Source: Hymenopus coronatus (taxonomy: Eukaryota > Arthropoda > Insecta > Mantodea > Hymenopodidae). Taken from it: 64,000 bases of DNA. Each line of letters starts with the position of its first letter. Within the stretch, counting starts at the first letter, position 1. Under the pieces are notes generated by a model that was given only the letters and a program-made list of their open reading frames with translations, had not been told where the DNA came from and searched no databases. The stretch covers positions 84,302,827 to 84,366,826 of the forward strand of contig CM060892.1 of assembly GCA_030762935.1 (NCBI GenBank), read 5' to 3'. Shown in pieces: positions 11,221 to 21,989 of the stretch. Both the position numbers and the translations under genes were made by a program.

Positions 11221-12030
11221 TTTACTTTCTCTACTTAGTACATAGTGCACAAGTAGAGAAGGTATAGTATTCCACTGAAAAATTCTACACTGAAATTTCA
11301 CTGGAAATATACAAATCCATGAAAGATAATTTTTAGAAAAAGGTCCGTGTATGTGTGTGACCTTGAACACAACACAAAAACGAAAAGTCGGTTAAATACC
11401 AAATTTTATATTTAAATTCAGCATCTTACAAAGTTGCGACAAAAGAATTTTAAAAAAAAAATCCTCCCAAACTACCCTTTACGGGAAAAATTTCGAAAAT
11501 TTTGATTTTCCAAAAAATGACGTGATTTTGATTAAAATGTCATATTTTAAGATGTGTATATATGAAAGGTGTAATTTGAATTTTCCGGGAATAGCCTCTT
11601 AAGCCCTCTTCATTCTGAGTGACTTTTGTACAACTGGTAAATTATAATACATAGACAAAAAGTTAATACACAAAATATCTAGAGTTCATTAGAACACACA
11701 ACTTAGTCATATACAAGTTTCTTGTGGAGCTATCCATTTTCAAAATATTCCTTGTTACTGGTTTCAATTTTAAAATATTTTTCTTTTATGGGAACTTTTC
11801 AACTACTGGCCGTGCAAAGAAAACAGATTTCAATTACATAGCAAACCGCTTTTAAAAGATTTAACTATTGCCTTGGCCTACTGTAATTTCTTATTATCCT
11901 TCTACTTAAAAGGAACCATTTCCGCTAATGTTTATACCGATTAGCATAATATAGAAGAATGAGCTTTTTAAGAATAATTTGTTACAAATATGCAGAGAAA
12001 TTAATGTGAATAGAACACAACACATTTTTA
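11221..12030 (-). mobile_element. Element H copy 8 (near complete)
   Basis: In reverse orientation it starts with the terminal hairpin tttactttctctacttag...aagtagagaagg (11,221-11,262). It ends gaatagaacacaacacattttt. Internal blocks are in the standard order. Confidence 0.85.
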
Positions 12031-12446
12031 AGATTGGCTTCTATACCTCTAATAAATGACAAGAGCGTTGCTGAGCAACTACAGATTATTACCAGTGTGG
12101 AATCTGAAACGGAACTTATGATAATAGAATTCCATTTGGTGGTGAATCTTTTCCAGTATAATCGATACATAGAATTGTGAGAGTTAATATACCCAGTCCG
12201 TTCGGTATATACGCTCCGGGCTCCCTGGGGTTTCCCTTTGCTTCTAAACGCTTTTCCAATATTAACTTTTGTTCGCTTATTTAGGAAGGAAATGTTTAGA
12301 AAAGAGATATGACTACAATTTAAAAACCGACAAACAGAAAACATCCACCGAACCAGGTGACTCAGACTTTTTTTGAACTGGCATTTTGGAGATCGTGGGT
12401 TAATTTCTTGCGGGCAAGCTCTCTGACCCATTGGATTTTTCGGGGG
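12031..12446. other. No recognisable feature
   Basis: Non-repetitive within the window. A minus-strand frame of 157 codons crosses it and the end of copy 8, but it has no domain and reads partly through the repeat. Confidence 0.35.
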
Positions 12447-12838
12447 TTTTCCCACGTCACTACGAATGCCTCCGAACTTGCTGTTCCTTCATTTCATCCC
12501 CTTTTCATTCCGACCGATCTGTTTCAGGGTTGCAAGTGTCGGCAAAGACTACGATATTGGCGCTTTCAGTGAAAGAGTTCAGAAATACGGTTCACGCTGT
12601 CGGCAGAATGGCGTTGGCTGTCAGGGTGCGGCTCCTAGCGCTTTTTCCCACGTCACTACGAATGCCTCCGAACTTGCTGTTCCTTCATTTCATCCCCTTT
12701 TCATTCCGACCGATCTGTTTCAGGGTTGCAAGTGTCGGCAAAGACTACGATATTGGCGCTTTCAGTGAAAGAGTTCAGAAATACGGTTCACGCTGTCGGC
12801 AGAATGGCGTTGGCTGTCAGGGTGCGGCTCCTAGCGCT
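12447..12838. repeat. 196-base tandem duplication, two units
   Basis: Units at 12,447-12,642 and 12,643-12,838 are virtually identical over 196 bases (cccacgtcactacgaatgcc recurs at 12,451 and 12,647). The unit is GC-richer than its surroundings. Since 196 is not a multiple of 3, the plus-strand frame 12,431-12,997 reads the two units in different frames, which argues against a protein with an internal repeat. It may be a young satellite seed or a duplicated promoter-like segment. Confidence 0.9.
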
Positions 12839-13734
12839 TCCCGCGTCGAGATGAACAACTGCTTGGACTATATTAGGTATAACACGACGAAAAGTCTATC
12901 CACGCGGTTGGTGCCAGCTGCCCGTCGAAAATACTCTCAAATCATTCTATCCATTTGGGATCTGGCGCACAATAAATCCAAGGTGGCTGCAGTGTGAATA
13001 TACCACCAAATTACCACCATAATGTAACACTAAATACATGTCTTTATTAAATAAAATTATGTTAATTCTGAGAGGATAATTTATTACGGTATTTGAATCA
13101 AATTAGGTCATATAGATCAATTAAGCCAACTAATTATTTCTAAAAATGTCTACAGAATATTGTTAGATAGAAGTATCTTCTTGATTAAAATACTCTGTTG
13201 ACCTTAAGGATACATCAACAACTCTTTCCTTCTCAGTATATGTGACAACAGAAGAAACACGTTGTGCACATGGCCCAATTAGCTTACACTAACAATTGCT
13301 AAGTACATTCTTGTGTATTGTATTTTAATTAAAATATCTTTTATTACATATAATTAAATTTTATTTTCATACTGTATACAGAGTTTTATGATGTATCATA
13401 TTTGTAGTTTTGTTGGTAAAATTTTGAGAAGCTTTTTGAGGGAGAGCTGTAGTAGACCTATAAGGCCAGGTGCAAAGAGAACAGATGTGTTGTCCCAGAT
13501 ATGCTCATGAACATTGTGTTGGTTTTAGAAAAGCAAAAAATGTAATTATTATTCCTTGATTTATCCAATTAACTTCATATTTGTCTTTTACCCAACTTTC
13601 ACGATATAGGTTTATCAAACTTCTTAAAAAAAGTACCCTTTAAAAGTAAATTATAATCAAATCTTAGCTGACCTTATTTGGTGCACTTACACTATACATC
13701 ATCGAAGTTTTCATAATTGGGTAGCATGAAGCTG
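12839..13734. other. No recognisable feature
   Basis: The GC-richer sequence continues to about 12,990, then strongly AT-rich DNA follows. No element is assigned. Confidence 0.35.
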
Positions 13735-13845
13735 ATAAACAAACATATTCTCCCATATGCAAGGACTTTTTTCCAAAAATAGATTCAAGAGACTCAAAGC
13801 AGATATTTCTGGTAAAATCTGACATCGAATTTTTTGGGTATACAT
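13735..13845 (+). mobile_element. Element H copy 9 (3' fragment)
   Basis: A forward fragment covers ggacttttttccaaaaatag, then a gatatttctggtaaaatctg block and gaattttttgggta. These are the region just upstream of the terminal hairpin. The hairpin itself is absent. Confidence 0.6.
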
Positions 13846-13999
13846 AGTAAATAACCTAAAGGAAGAAAAAAAGGATTGGCCATATACATTTGCTATGTAA
13901 TTTAAAAACGTCACTGGAAACAATACTTCAGAAACGTATTCTATAACGAATATAGTGCAGAAAGCCAATATATAGAAAGAAACACATAAATCGCCCTTC

Positions 14000-14240
14000 G
14001 TGGGGTAATGAACACCATATTAGCTTCATATGTCCAAGGTTGCGTGTTCAAACACGGCGGAGGAAGATGAATTTTTTTTCGAGCGTAAAAATTTTTAGCA
14101 TGGCTTACTTCGCAAGAGAAGTAAAGCATTTGGTCCCGTGTCGTAGATTTACGGAACGTAAAAGAACCTCAAGCCTGACAGAGAGGCCTCTGAGCAAAAT
14201 TAAGTATAGAGTGGGACGCTGAGAACCCCACTTCATTTCC
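14000..14240 (+). mobile_element. SINE, family C
   Basis: The tRNA-like head retains a degraded B box (gtgttcaaacacgg). The conserved central body follows: gcgtaaaaatttttagcatg, a small hairpin (cttcgcaagagaag), then cgtagatttacggaacgtaa and gaacctcaagcctgac. It ends near gggacgctgagaa. Three more copies are at 35.9, 37.1 and 46.1 kb. The body resembles central domains conserved across SINE superfamilies, which I cannot verify here. Confidence 0.75.
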
Positions 14241-14487
14241 AGTTTAGAAAATATAATAATTCTGTATACAAGAACACATAAATAATTAAAATTCAAAAAA
14301 ATAGAATAGCTTCTGAACTAGATGGAATTAAGGCTGATTTAATAAAATATGGAGGAAATGCGGAGCAGAACATTGGGAAGAAAAACAAGAAAAGAAACCC
14401 AATGAAATTCTATAAAGTTATGGCTGTGCCTACTCATGTAAACGACTTCGAATCGTAGACAATAACAATGCATACAGAAAGCAGAAA

Positions 14488-14600
14488 TTAAATAGAGTCA
14501 GACTGAAAAATGCAATGCCACAGCCAGGATTTGAACCACGGATCTTCCGATTTCTAGCCAGTTGCTTTACAATGGCAATACCGGCATAGCATTGAATTTC
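14488..14600 (-). mobile_element. SINE-like remnant, family D
   Basis: The minus strand carries a perfect B box (GGTTCAAATCC, complement of 14,527-14,537) after a tRNA-like head. The same catttttcagtctga sequence as in the 4.2 kb copy follows. The shared downstream sequence supports one retroposon family. Confidence 0.6.
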
Positions 14601-14847
14601 TCAACGGACTCGCATGTTTTGCGTAAACCAAATCTCCAACTTCTTCCTATACACAGTTTCTGTGAGTAAATAATTAAAATTAAGCAGAAATTAAGTTCTT
14701 GAGATATGTAAGAACATGCATCAAAATTGATAAAATAAGTAATGAAACAATAAGATCAGATTTTAAAATGTTAATGATAATGAAAGGAGCATGTTGACGG
14801 AATGACACAAAGTAGACTAACAAATACAAATAAAATACAAATAAATA

Positions 14848-14848
<1 letters not shown>

Positions 14849-14922
<74 letters not shown>

Positions 14923-14924
14923 CT
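14849..14924. repeat. (AAT)n microsatellite
   Basis: About 25 uninterrupted AAT units. The poly-Tyr frame on the minus strand is an artefact of this tract. Confidence 0.95.
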
Positions 14925-15799
14925 ATTATCAAACGATTGAAAAAAATTCTGGATAGACCATGTAAGAAGAGGTGGATGAATGATGAATACCAGAACAATG
15001 ATATAAAACCTAATCTTTGAAAGAAGAAAAAGAAGTCGGAATTTAAAAGCATTATTCCGCTCAAATGTTATAAAGAATGCTTAAGGTTTATCTTTGCATA
15101 CATAGGGCCTCGCCCGCTAAGCATTTAGTCAATTAATACCGTTTGATTTTTTTTATTGCCCCAGATAAGTCAGACGTGAAAAATACAAAAAATGTCTCTG
15201 TGTTAGAAGTTTAAACTGCACAGAAATAGATTGCTGGTTCGCTAGATATAAAGCAAGCATTCTGCTCGCGTATTAACACAAAGGGATCTTTCCGTCAAAA
15301 ATCCCCCCTGGCAATTGGAGCAAAGAATATAAACAGACTACAAACATGCTAATTTCACAGTCACTCCACAGATGGTTCTCGCTTAAAAAAACAAAAGAAC
15401 AAATGTGCGGAAAGCTGTATTTACATGTGCCAATTTCCTTTGGAGTTTTTTAATGCTTAAGTAAGCCCCTGCATATTTATGAGGGACGGATGTGGCAGTT
15501 AATAAACGCAGCTTGTTATAAGCTAGTAGCTGTACGGTCGTACTGCATTTGAATAATAAGTAAAGAGCTATACTCTCATGTGCAAGGACCATGTTCATTT
15601 CTTTGTGCTGCTATTCCTAATCATTGTAGGTAGCATTCCTGCTCAGTAATTTGTAACCCTGAGGTACTCTCGTCGCTGACCAGAATTTGAATATTTAAAA
15701 TATCCAGGTTGGGCTGCGTAATGAAATTCCTAAAACCAGACAATACAGATATAAACCTTGAAATTGGAATTTAGCAAGCATAGTAAAAGAGAAAATAGG
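14925..15799. other. No recognisable feature
   Basis: No repeat family or coding signal recognised. A 71-codon minus-strand frame (15,383-15,598) has no motif. Confidence 0.35.
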
Positions 15800-15930
15800 A
15801 ACTATGTACATGACAAATAACATGTATATCTTGAACTTCTGGAAATAGCTTCTGAAGTCCGGTTCATTCTGAAAGACGTTTTCAAAACTGGTAAACCATA
15901 AGAGATAGTCAAAATCAACTACACTAAAAA
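15800..15930 (-). mobile_element. Element H copy 10, left part (split)
   Basis: Reverse blocks tatatcttgaacttctgg, aaactggtaaaccataagag and caactacactaaaaa end abruptly at the 5' end of copy 11. They resume at 16,758. The host copy is older and truncated at its hairpin end. Confidence 0.8.
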
Positions 15931-16757
15931 TCCCACGTGTTCTGTTCAGATGACTTTCTCTACCTATTCATTTATGTACATCATGCTAATCGAGATAAAC
16001 ATTGCATCCTTGTAACCAGAAGGCAAACAAGGGAATGCACTATGCTAACGCAATAGTCAAATCTTTAAAAGTCATCGCCATGTGGAACAAGTGAAATTCG
16101 GCTCTTTTTGTGTGGCTAGGAATAAAACAAAAGGGATACGAAACGAAAAATTACTTTCCAACTGAGAAAAAGTTATATAGTTTCATCTTTTAAATAATAA
16201 GGCACATCTTGGAAATGACCAATTCTACAAAAAAATGTATATGACAAAATTGTCTGATTTAATGAAATCTATATTTTTTGTGGAGAAAGTTTTATCTCAT
16301 GCGGTTTACCACTTACTCCAAAGGCATCCACATTGAAGAGCCTTCCAGGGATTTTTCCCAGAAAATTCACGATATACATTTCGTTTGTCATGAAAATGTC
16401 TTAAACATTTGGTACATTAGTTACAGTCATTAGAGCCATTTTGAGACCCATTTTCGAAAAATGTTTCAGGTTGGTTGCCGTTAAATTTTCTTGAAAAATG
16501 AGATACTAAACTTACATTCTAAGTTTGGTATTTAACGGACTATTCATTTTGAGCTATGCTGTACGCACACACACACACACACACGCACGCACGCACACAC
16601 ACGCACACACACATACACACACACCGTCTTACATAATGTTTTAAGGGATCTGGAAACATGTATTTCCGGTGATATCTCGAATCGAATGTTTTTGGTGGGA
16701 CGCAATGCCCTTTCTATCTACTATGCAGATTGTACATATATGCTAGAGAAAGTAAAA
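15931..16757 (+). mobile_element. Element H copy 11, inserted inside copy 10
   Basis: This forward copy starts TCCCACGTGTTCTG directly after ctaaaaa and ends GCTAGAGAAAGTAAAA directly before gggaaatctcgtt. Because the flanks are the two sides of another H copy, this gives the clearest boundaries in the window. The CA tract is at 16,563-16,625. Confidence 0.9.
16563..16625. repeat. CA microsatellite in H copy 11
   Basis: CA run with CG interruptions at the standard position in the element. Confidence 0.9.
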
Positions 16758-17035
16758 GGGAAATCTCGTTAAAATATAATTTATGTCAAATGCATTTATG
16801 TCCTGGAGCTACCATTTACAATATATTGATGTTATAGGTTTTAATTTTTCAATTCTCACACTTTTCTCAAATGGGAAGCCTTATTCATAGTGTTTAATTT
16901 ATTGTTCAAGCAAAGAGAACGGTATTTCAATAGCATCACACAGCAACGAGCTTTTAAAAGGATTTATTTAATTTACGCATTCCCTTCTTACAAGGAAATA
17001 ATAAGTCATTTCTGCTAAATTGTATCTTTTATATA
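16758..17035 (-). mobile_element. Element H copy 10, right part (split)
   Basis: It continues with aaatctcgttaaaatataat, gtatttcaatagcatcacac and cccttcttacaaggaaataa, the expected order after the interruption. The terminal ACTTTCTCTAC end is missing. Confidence 0.8.
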
Positions 17036-17040
17036 TAGAG

Positions 17041-17445
17041 TAAGGTCGGGTAATGTCGGATAGGCTGGTAATGTCGCATACCTAGGTTTCGGCTTGATGG
17101 GTGCTGGCATCTTACGACAAGCACTCGAAACATGTTCACTGAGCTGAAGGAAGTATTTAACGGTGGTCGCCATATTGAGTTGTGGTGTTTTGTGGAAGCT
17201 ACATTGAGAAAACTGAATTCACAGAAAACAGAATTTTTATAGGTAAGTTAACATGCTTTAATTACAACGGTGTTATAATAGCAAAGTAATTTCGTCATGT
17301 TATATTTGAAAGTGCGTATTTTGCACTACCTTTTAATATATGTAAAGTACAAGATGTATTGAAATGTGAATGACCAAATGGAAAATGGAAAATGCCATGA
17401 ATGCGGGTAATGTCGGATACCTGTCAGTTGGTATCCGACATTACC
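17041..17445. mobile_element. Possible end of an unidentified DNA transposon
   Basis: The motif GGTAATGTCGGATA occurs at 17,049-17,062, as GGTAATGTCGCATACC at 17,067-17,082, and as a perfect 16-base inverted pair at 17,406-17,421 and 17,430-17,445 (8-base loop). Iterated subterminal motifs are typical transposase-binding sites of DNA transposons. A donor-like ggtaagt follows tttttata near 17,242. No transposase is present, and the superfamily is unknown. Confidence 0.45.
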
Positions 17446-17690
17446 TACTACTGTGGAAGCACCTTTTTAATACTTGTAAATAACAGTGAACAACGAAATA
17501 GTTAACTTCTAAATGCCAGTAATACAACTAATTAGAGCATAATTCATCATTTACCTGTACGAATTTTATAAAATTTGTTTATTTACATTTAAATAGATAA
17601 ATAATACTTAAAATGTTTATTAGAATTTATTTGTTTATTGAACATTTAACCCCGATACCGTGAGGCACTTTAGCGAGCGCGGCCACGGGG
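17446..17690. other. AT-rich spacer with partial SINE B-like piece
   Basis: Mostly featureless. A cactttagcgagcgcgg piece (about 17,667-17,684) is the complement of part of the SINE B head at 18.14 kb, suggesting a fragment of that family on the minus strand. Confidence 0.35.
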
Positions 17691-17877
17691 ACCGGCAAAC
17701 TTTTTTTTTAGTAATGTTTAACGCCCGCTTTTACTAAGTTGGTACCGATGACACTGGTGACACATGAAATGAAGATGCAGCACCGGTGGAATGTGATGGC
17801 GGGGGAAACCGGAGAAGCCGGCGAAAACCGCCCCTAAGTCGCTTTGTCCACCACAAATCTCACACGCAGTCGCTTGG
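17691..17877 (-). mobile_element. SINE A, outer copy, 3' part (split)
   Basis: Read on the minus strand, this is the tail side of a SINE A. It ends at CGCAGTCGCTTGG (17,865-17,877), where a second SINE A has inserted. The element resumes at 18,111. Confidence 0.85.
17865..17877. repeat. Target-site duplication, left
   Basis: CGCAGTCGCTTGG, repeated exactly at 18,111-18,123. It flanks the inner SINE A. Confidence 0.9.
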
Positions 17878-18110
17878 TTTCTTTCTCTCATTTTTTTTTA
17901 GTAATGTTTAACGCCCGCTTTAACTACTTATGGCACCGCAGGCGGTGACGCTGAAGATACATGAAGATGGAGCACGATGGCGGGGGAAACCGAAGTACCC
18001 GGATAAAACCCGCCGTTTTGTCCACCACAATTCTCATGCGGTCGCTTGGAATAGAACCCGGGCCATCTAGGTGTGAGGCGAGTGGTTTAATCACTCGGCC
18101 ACGGCGCGGC
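17878..18110 (-). mobile_element. SINE A, complete inner copy
   Basis: A 233-base insertion bounded by perfect 13-base duplications. The minus-strand head has A-box TGGCCGAGTGATT and B-box GGTTCTATTCC (one mismatch), followed by the body. It ends in a T-rich run on the plus strand (A tail). Its target was another SINE A, so family A was active after the outer copy was fixed. Confidence 0.9.
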
Positions 18111-18131
18111 CGCAGTCGCTTGGGATCGAAC
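18111..18131 (-). mobile_element. SINE A, outer copy, middle piece
   Basis: Starts with the right target duplication CGCAGTCGCTTGG and continues ggatcgaacc (B box). It is interrupted by the SINE B inserted in the opposite direction. Confidence 0.8.
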
Positions 18132-18399
18132 CATGCCGATCCGCGCTCGCTAAAGTGACTCGCTTTGGCGCTTCGTGGTGCACAGGATCGTGGGTTCGAG
18201 TTCCGCCTTGGGCATGGTTGTTTCTGTGTTTGCAAATGTGTCTATGTTTGTGTACTATATGTAAAAGGAAAACGTTAAGAATAATAAGGTCTACTAAGGA
18301 AATATAGGAAACTGGAAAAATTGGAGAAAAAAGGAGTACAGCGCCGGAGTCCTGACAAACCTCCGGAACTGTATTTTCTAAAAAAAAAAAAGAAAAAAA
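18132..18399 (+). mobile_element. SINE, family B, inserted in SINE A
   Basis: A tRNA-like head with B-box-like GGTTCGAGTTCC is followed by gccttgggcatggttgtttc and a long purine-rich body. It then has gccggagtcctgacaaacct, ccggaactgtattttct and an A-rich tail. A second, 5'-truncated copy is at 35.5 kb. It splits the outer SINE A head from its B box. Confidence 0.8.
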
Positions 18400-18458
18400 A
18401 ACTGGGCCGTCTAGGTGAGAGGTGAGTAGTCTAACCACTCGGCTACGGTGTGCGGCCT
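18400..18458 (-). mobile_element. SINE A, outer copy, head piece
   Basis: gggccgtctaggtgagaggt followed by gagtagtctaaccactcggc is the complement of the SINE A tRNA-like head with its A box. With 17,691-17,877 and 18,111-18,131 it completes one original element. Confidence 0.8.
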
Positions 18459-18594
18459 CCAAATTGATAAGCATGTAGTAGATATGCTTTTGTGAGAATA
18501 GCTTATTGTAGCATAAATAAAAACAGTTATGTGGCACATCGAATTTTAAGCTTTGTATTCCCATAATTTTCTTTTAAATGTTACTTTATCTAGC

Positions 18595-19415
18595 ACCTAT
18601 AGTAGTTACAAAAACTATGTCGAGATTTCATCGCAAATACATGCCTGAGGTTCCCGAGTCCAAAAAGAGCATCTTTAGATAAAGTCCCGTATGTGTGGGT
18701 GTGTGTGTTAGCAGCATAGTTAAAAAACGAAAACCGTTAAATACCAAACTTAATATTAATGTTTAATATGTTTCAAGGATATGACACGAGCATTTTCAAG
18801 AAAATCCCCCACCCCAAATTACCCTTTACATGGATAAATTTTTGAAAATTTTATTTTTCTCAAAATGGCTCTGACAATTTCAATTATAATGCCATATATA
18901 TGAAGACATTTACATGTCAAATAAACCGGATATCTTGATTTTCTGGGAATAGTCTCTGAGAACGTCTTCATTTTGGATGAATTATGCTGAATTTTGCAAA
19001 ACTGGTAACCGAAAGAGATAGAGAAAAGCTAACTACACAAAAGATGTAGAACTCTTTTAAAACACGTAATATTTGACATATACATTTTTGTGTAGAGTTG
19101 ACCGTCTAGAATATACCTTGTTATGCTATACAATTTTAACATAACTTTTCTCAAACGGCGTGTCTCCTTTCGTTCCATTATCTGTTTTAACTGCCATGCA
19201 AAGCAAACACAACTTTAATGGTTTCACATAGCGACCAGCTGTTAAAAGATTTGAATATCGCTTTACCTAGTGTATTCCTTTATTTTCCTTTTACCTTCAA
19301 GAGTCAAGTAATAATATTGATATGCTAATGTTTATCTCGATTAGTTTGATTCAGATAAAGAATGATCTATTGAAGAATATTTTGTATATGGAACAGCTAG
19401 AGAAAGCAATGATTT
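18595..19415 (-). mobile_element. Element H copy 12
   Basis: Reverse orientation, hairpin end partly lost (begins at agttacaaaaactatgtcgag). Blocks ccccaccccaaattaccctt, gggaatagtctctgag and tgctaatgtttatctcgatt are in order. It ends near gctagagaaagcaatga. Confidence 0.85.
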
Positions 19416-20339
19416 GTTTTAAATTCGAAAGCGACCATAGCAATTCTTACCGTAATATCTGTACAGTAATTATTATAATATAGTACTATTTTTGTTATTG
19501 TAGCGTTTGGGTTGCAAACCTAGCTCCTGAAATTACTTTACAAAGGTTTCAAAGTACAAATATATGAGTACATTTGATTAAATTTTCATGTATAAAGGAA
19601 TAACAATGCAACCACAATACTTTTCACATGGCTACTTCATTGTCCACTCTGTTCACAATATTATTTCATATCGTAAAATCAGAGTATGCAGCGACCGTGC
19701 AGTCAAGTATAGTTATCTAAGTATCACACCACGAAGTCAAATTACTTTTTCCTATGTAATTATCACTATGCTCTTTACATAAAATGAGATACATTCTCGT
19801 CTGCGCTACCTGAAAGAGTGTAATGAATACAGTGCAATCCGTCCTCTGGAATACTCGGCCCATCTTATGGTGTTATTAAAAGCTTCGTACCGTAATTAAG
19901 TCCAACTAGGATTCCACCTTGGATTTATTGTTCAGCATGAAAATGTTTTCGCTTTTAACCATGCAAAATCCTTGTTTATTTAACCTAAAACCAGGGAACG
20001 TGCCTCTAAAGCGAAATACAAATTATAACTTATGTTTTATATTCAAATTAAAACAGTGGAAGAGGGTTTTGAGCTTATTAGCCTCGTTCACTCAACATTG
20101 TGGAAATTAATATCCCCAAGAAAACATCACACCGGGAAATAATTTCAAAGTGGGGCAATTAGAAGAATTGTGAAGCTTGTGTTACTGGAGCGCTATGAAA
20201 CCCTGATATTCTTGTTATTCTCATTAACAGATGCCCTGGTTTGCAGTGGATTATTCTAAATAACACATGTTTCTGTTCAATTTTATTTATTTTAACATCT
20301 TTTGGGCGGTCTTTTACTAATGGTATATTCTACAATAGC
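19416..20339. other. No recognisable feature
   Basis: AT-rich. Small open frames of 60-70 codons lack motifs. Confidence 0.35.
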
Positions 20340-20450
20340 ATACATTTATGCACGCAATCGGGAGAACCTGGGTTCAAAGCCCATGGGCCGACAAATCTGA
20401 CCATTTCGGGGTTGCCCTCAGTCGCAAAGATAAATACCGGACATTTAATA
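20340..20450 (+). mobile_element. Possible SINE remnant
   Basis: gggttcaaagcccatgggcc has a B-box-like core (GGTTCAAAGCC). It is followed by ctgaccatttcggggttgcc and sequence not shared elsewhere in the window. Without a second copy or an A box this is only a suggestion. Confidence 0.3.
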
Positions 20451-20491
20451 CCATGACACAGAGGAACATCTTAAGTCGAAAACAATAGTAG

Positions 20492-21321
20492 AAATCTGAT
20501 GATGTGTTCCATTCACATGACTTTCTCTTAATCTCTACAACAAATTATTGTTAAAAACCTTATGCTTCTATTTACTTCATGCTAATCAAGAAAACAAATT
20601 AGCAGAAATAATTTTATTGCTTGCTTCCTTGTAAGTATAAATGAAATAAGAGAGTATCATAGGTTAAAGTGTTAGTCAAAACCTGGTTGCTATGTAACTA
20701 ATGTTCCTTTGTTTGTATGGACATAAGTTGACAAACTCCTGTATGAGAATAGTATTAGTTTTTCAAAGCTGAAACCAAACAAGGAATATCTCAAAAACGA
20801 TCAACTACACGAAAATATGCATGTAACATAAATTGTGTGTTTTAATGTGCTCTACATGTTTTGTGTGGTAAGTTTTAGCAGTTACGCAAAATTTCGTAAA
20901 ATATATCCAGAATAAAGTAGTCTTCAGAGGCTATTCCCCGAAAATTCAAGAGATACATTTTATTTGTCAGGTAAATCTCTTAAATATACGATATTTTAAT
21001 CAAAATTGTTAGAACTATTTTTGAGAAGTCAAGACTTTTGAAAAAGTTGGGGCGGGGAAATTTTCTTGAAAATCTTCGTGTCGCAATCATTGAAAGATAC
21101 CAAACTTAAAACACCAAGTTTGGTATTCAATGGTCTTTTCGTTTTTGAGCTATGCTGTCCGCAGACACATACACACACGAACTTTTTTCCAAAAATGTTT
21201 TTTTTTTTATTCAGGGGCCCCAGATCATGTATTTCCGGGAAAATATCGGTATCGAATATTTGGGTGGATTACAATACCTTCTGTATACCCTATGCACATA
21301 GTATGTGTAGAGAAAGTAAAA
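20492..21321 (+). mobile_element. Element H copy 13 (near complete)
   Basis: It runs from ATCTGATGATGTGTTCC to GTGTAGAGAAAGTAAAA. The internal palindrome is slightly altered (aaaacaccaagtttggtatt). The 3' end abuts the 5' end of copy 14 directly. Confidence 0.9.
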
Positions 21322-21928
21322 AACTGATGTGTTCCATTTACTGATTTTCTCTACATTTCGGACAAAAATTATTGTTATACTGTTTATTATTCTATATAAG
21401 TCGTGCTAATTGAGACACACATTAACAAATAGTTTTATTGCTTCTTTGTAAGTAGAAGAGAAATAAGAAAATACATCAGGCTAAAGTGACAGTCTACTCT
21501 TTTAAAAGCTGTTGCTATCTGATTAGAATTCGTTTCTGTGCATGGCCAAGAGTTGTCAAATTCCCGCATGAGAAAAGTAATAAGTATTTTAAAACTGAAA
21601 CCAACAGTTTTTGAGAAATTCACAATTTTCAAATTTTTTCCATGTAAAGGATAATTTAGGGCGCGGGGATCTTCCTCAAAATCTTCGCGTTGCATCTTTG
21701 GAAGATACTAAAGTTAAATACCAAGTTTGGTATTTTACCGACTTTTCGTTTTTGAGTTGTCGTGTTCAAAGACACAGGGCACACACGCACGGATCTTTTA
21801 CTAACAATGTTTTTGCTATACAAGATACTCTAAAACGTGTATTTCTCGTGAAGTCTTGGTGTGGAATTCTTGGGTAGAGTGGTATACCTTCACTACCTGC
21901 GTACCATGTACTAGTAAGAGAAAGTAAA
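21322..21928 (+). mobile_element. Element H copy 14, head-to-tail with copy 13
   Basis: It begins actgatgtgttccatttactg right after the terminal GTAAAA of copy 13. A central deletion shortens it to about 0.6 kb. It ends gtactagtaagagaaagtaaaa. Confidence 0.85.
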
Positions 21929-21989
21929 AATGAAACTAGATGGTAATAGTGGCTCTGTTGATATTTATCCAGATATTACTGTGGAAAAC

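Noticed and set aside
12431..12997. 188-codon plus-strand protein with internal repeat
   Set aside because: The 196-base duplication is not a multiple of three, so the two units are read in different frames; a second overlapping frame is equally open. No domain.
14771..15064. 97-codon poly-Tyr frame on the minus strand
   Set aside because: Produced by the AAT microsatellite.
15931..16757. Element H as a classical MITE with terminal inverted repeats
   Set aside because: The inverted words are at unequal distances from the ends (about 20 and 5 bases), no constant target duplication is seen, and only the 3' end folds into a hairpin.
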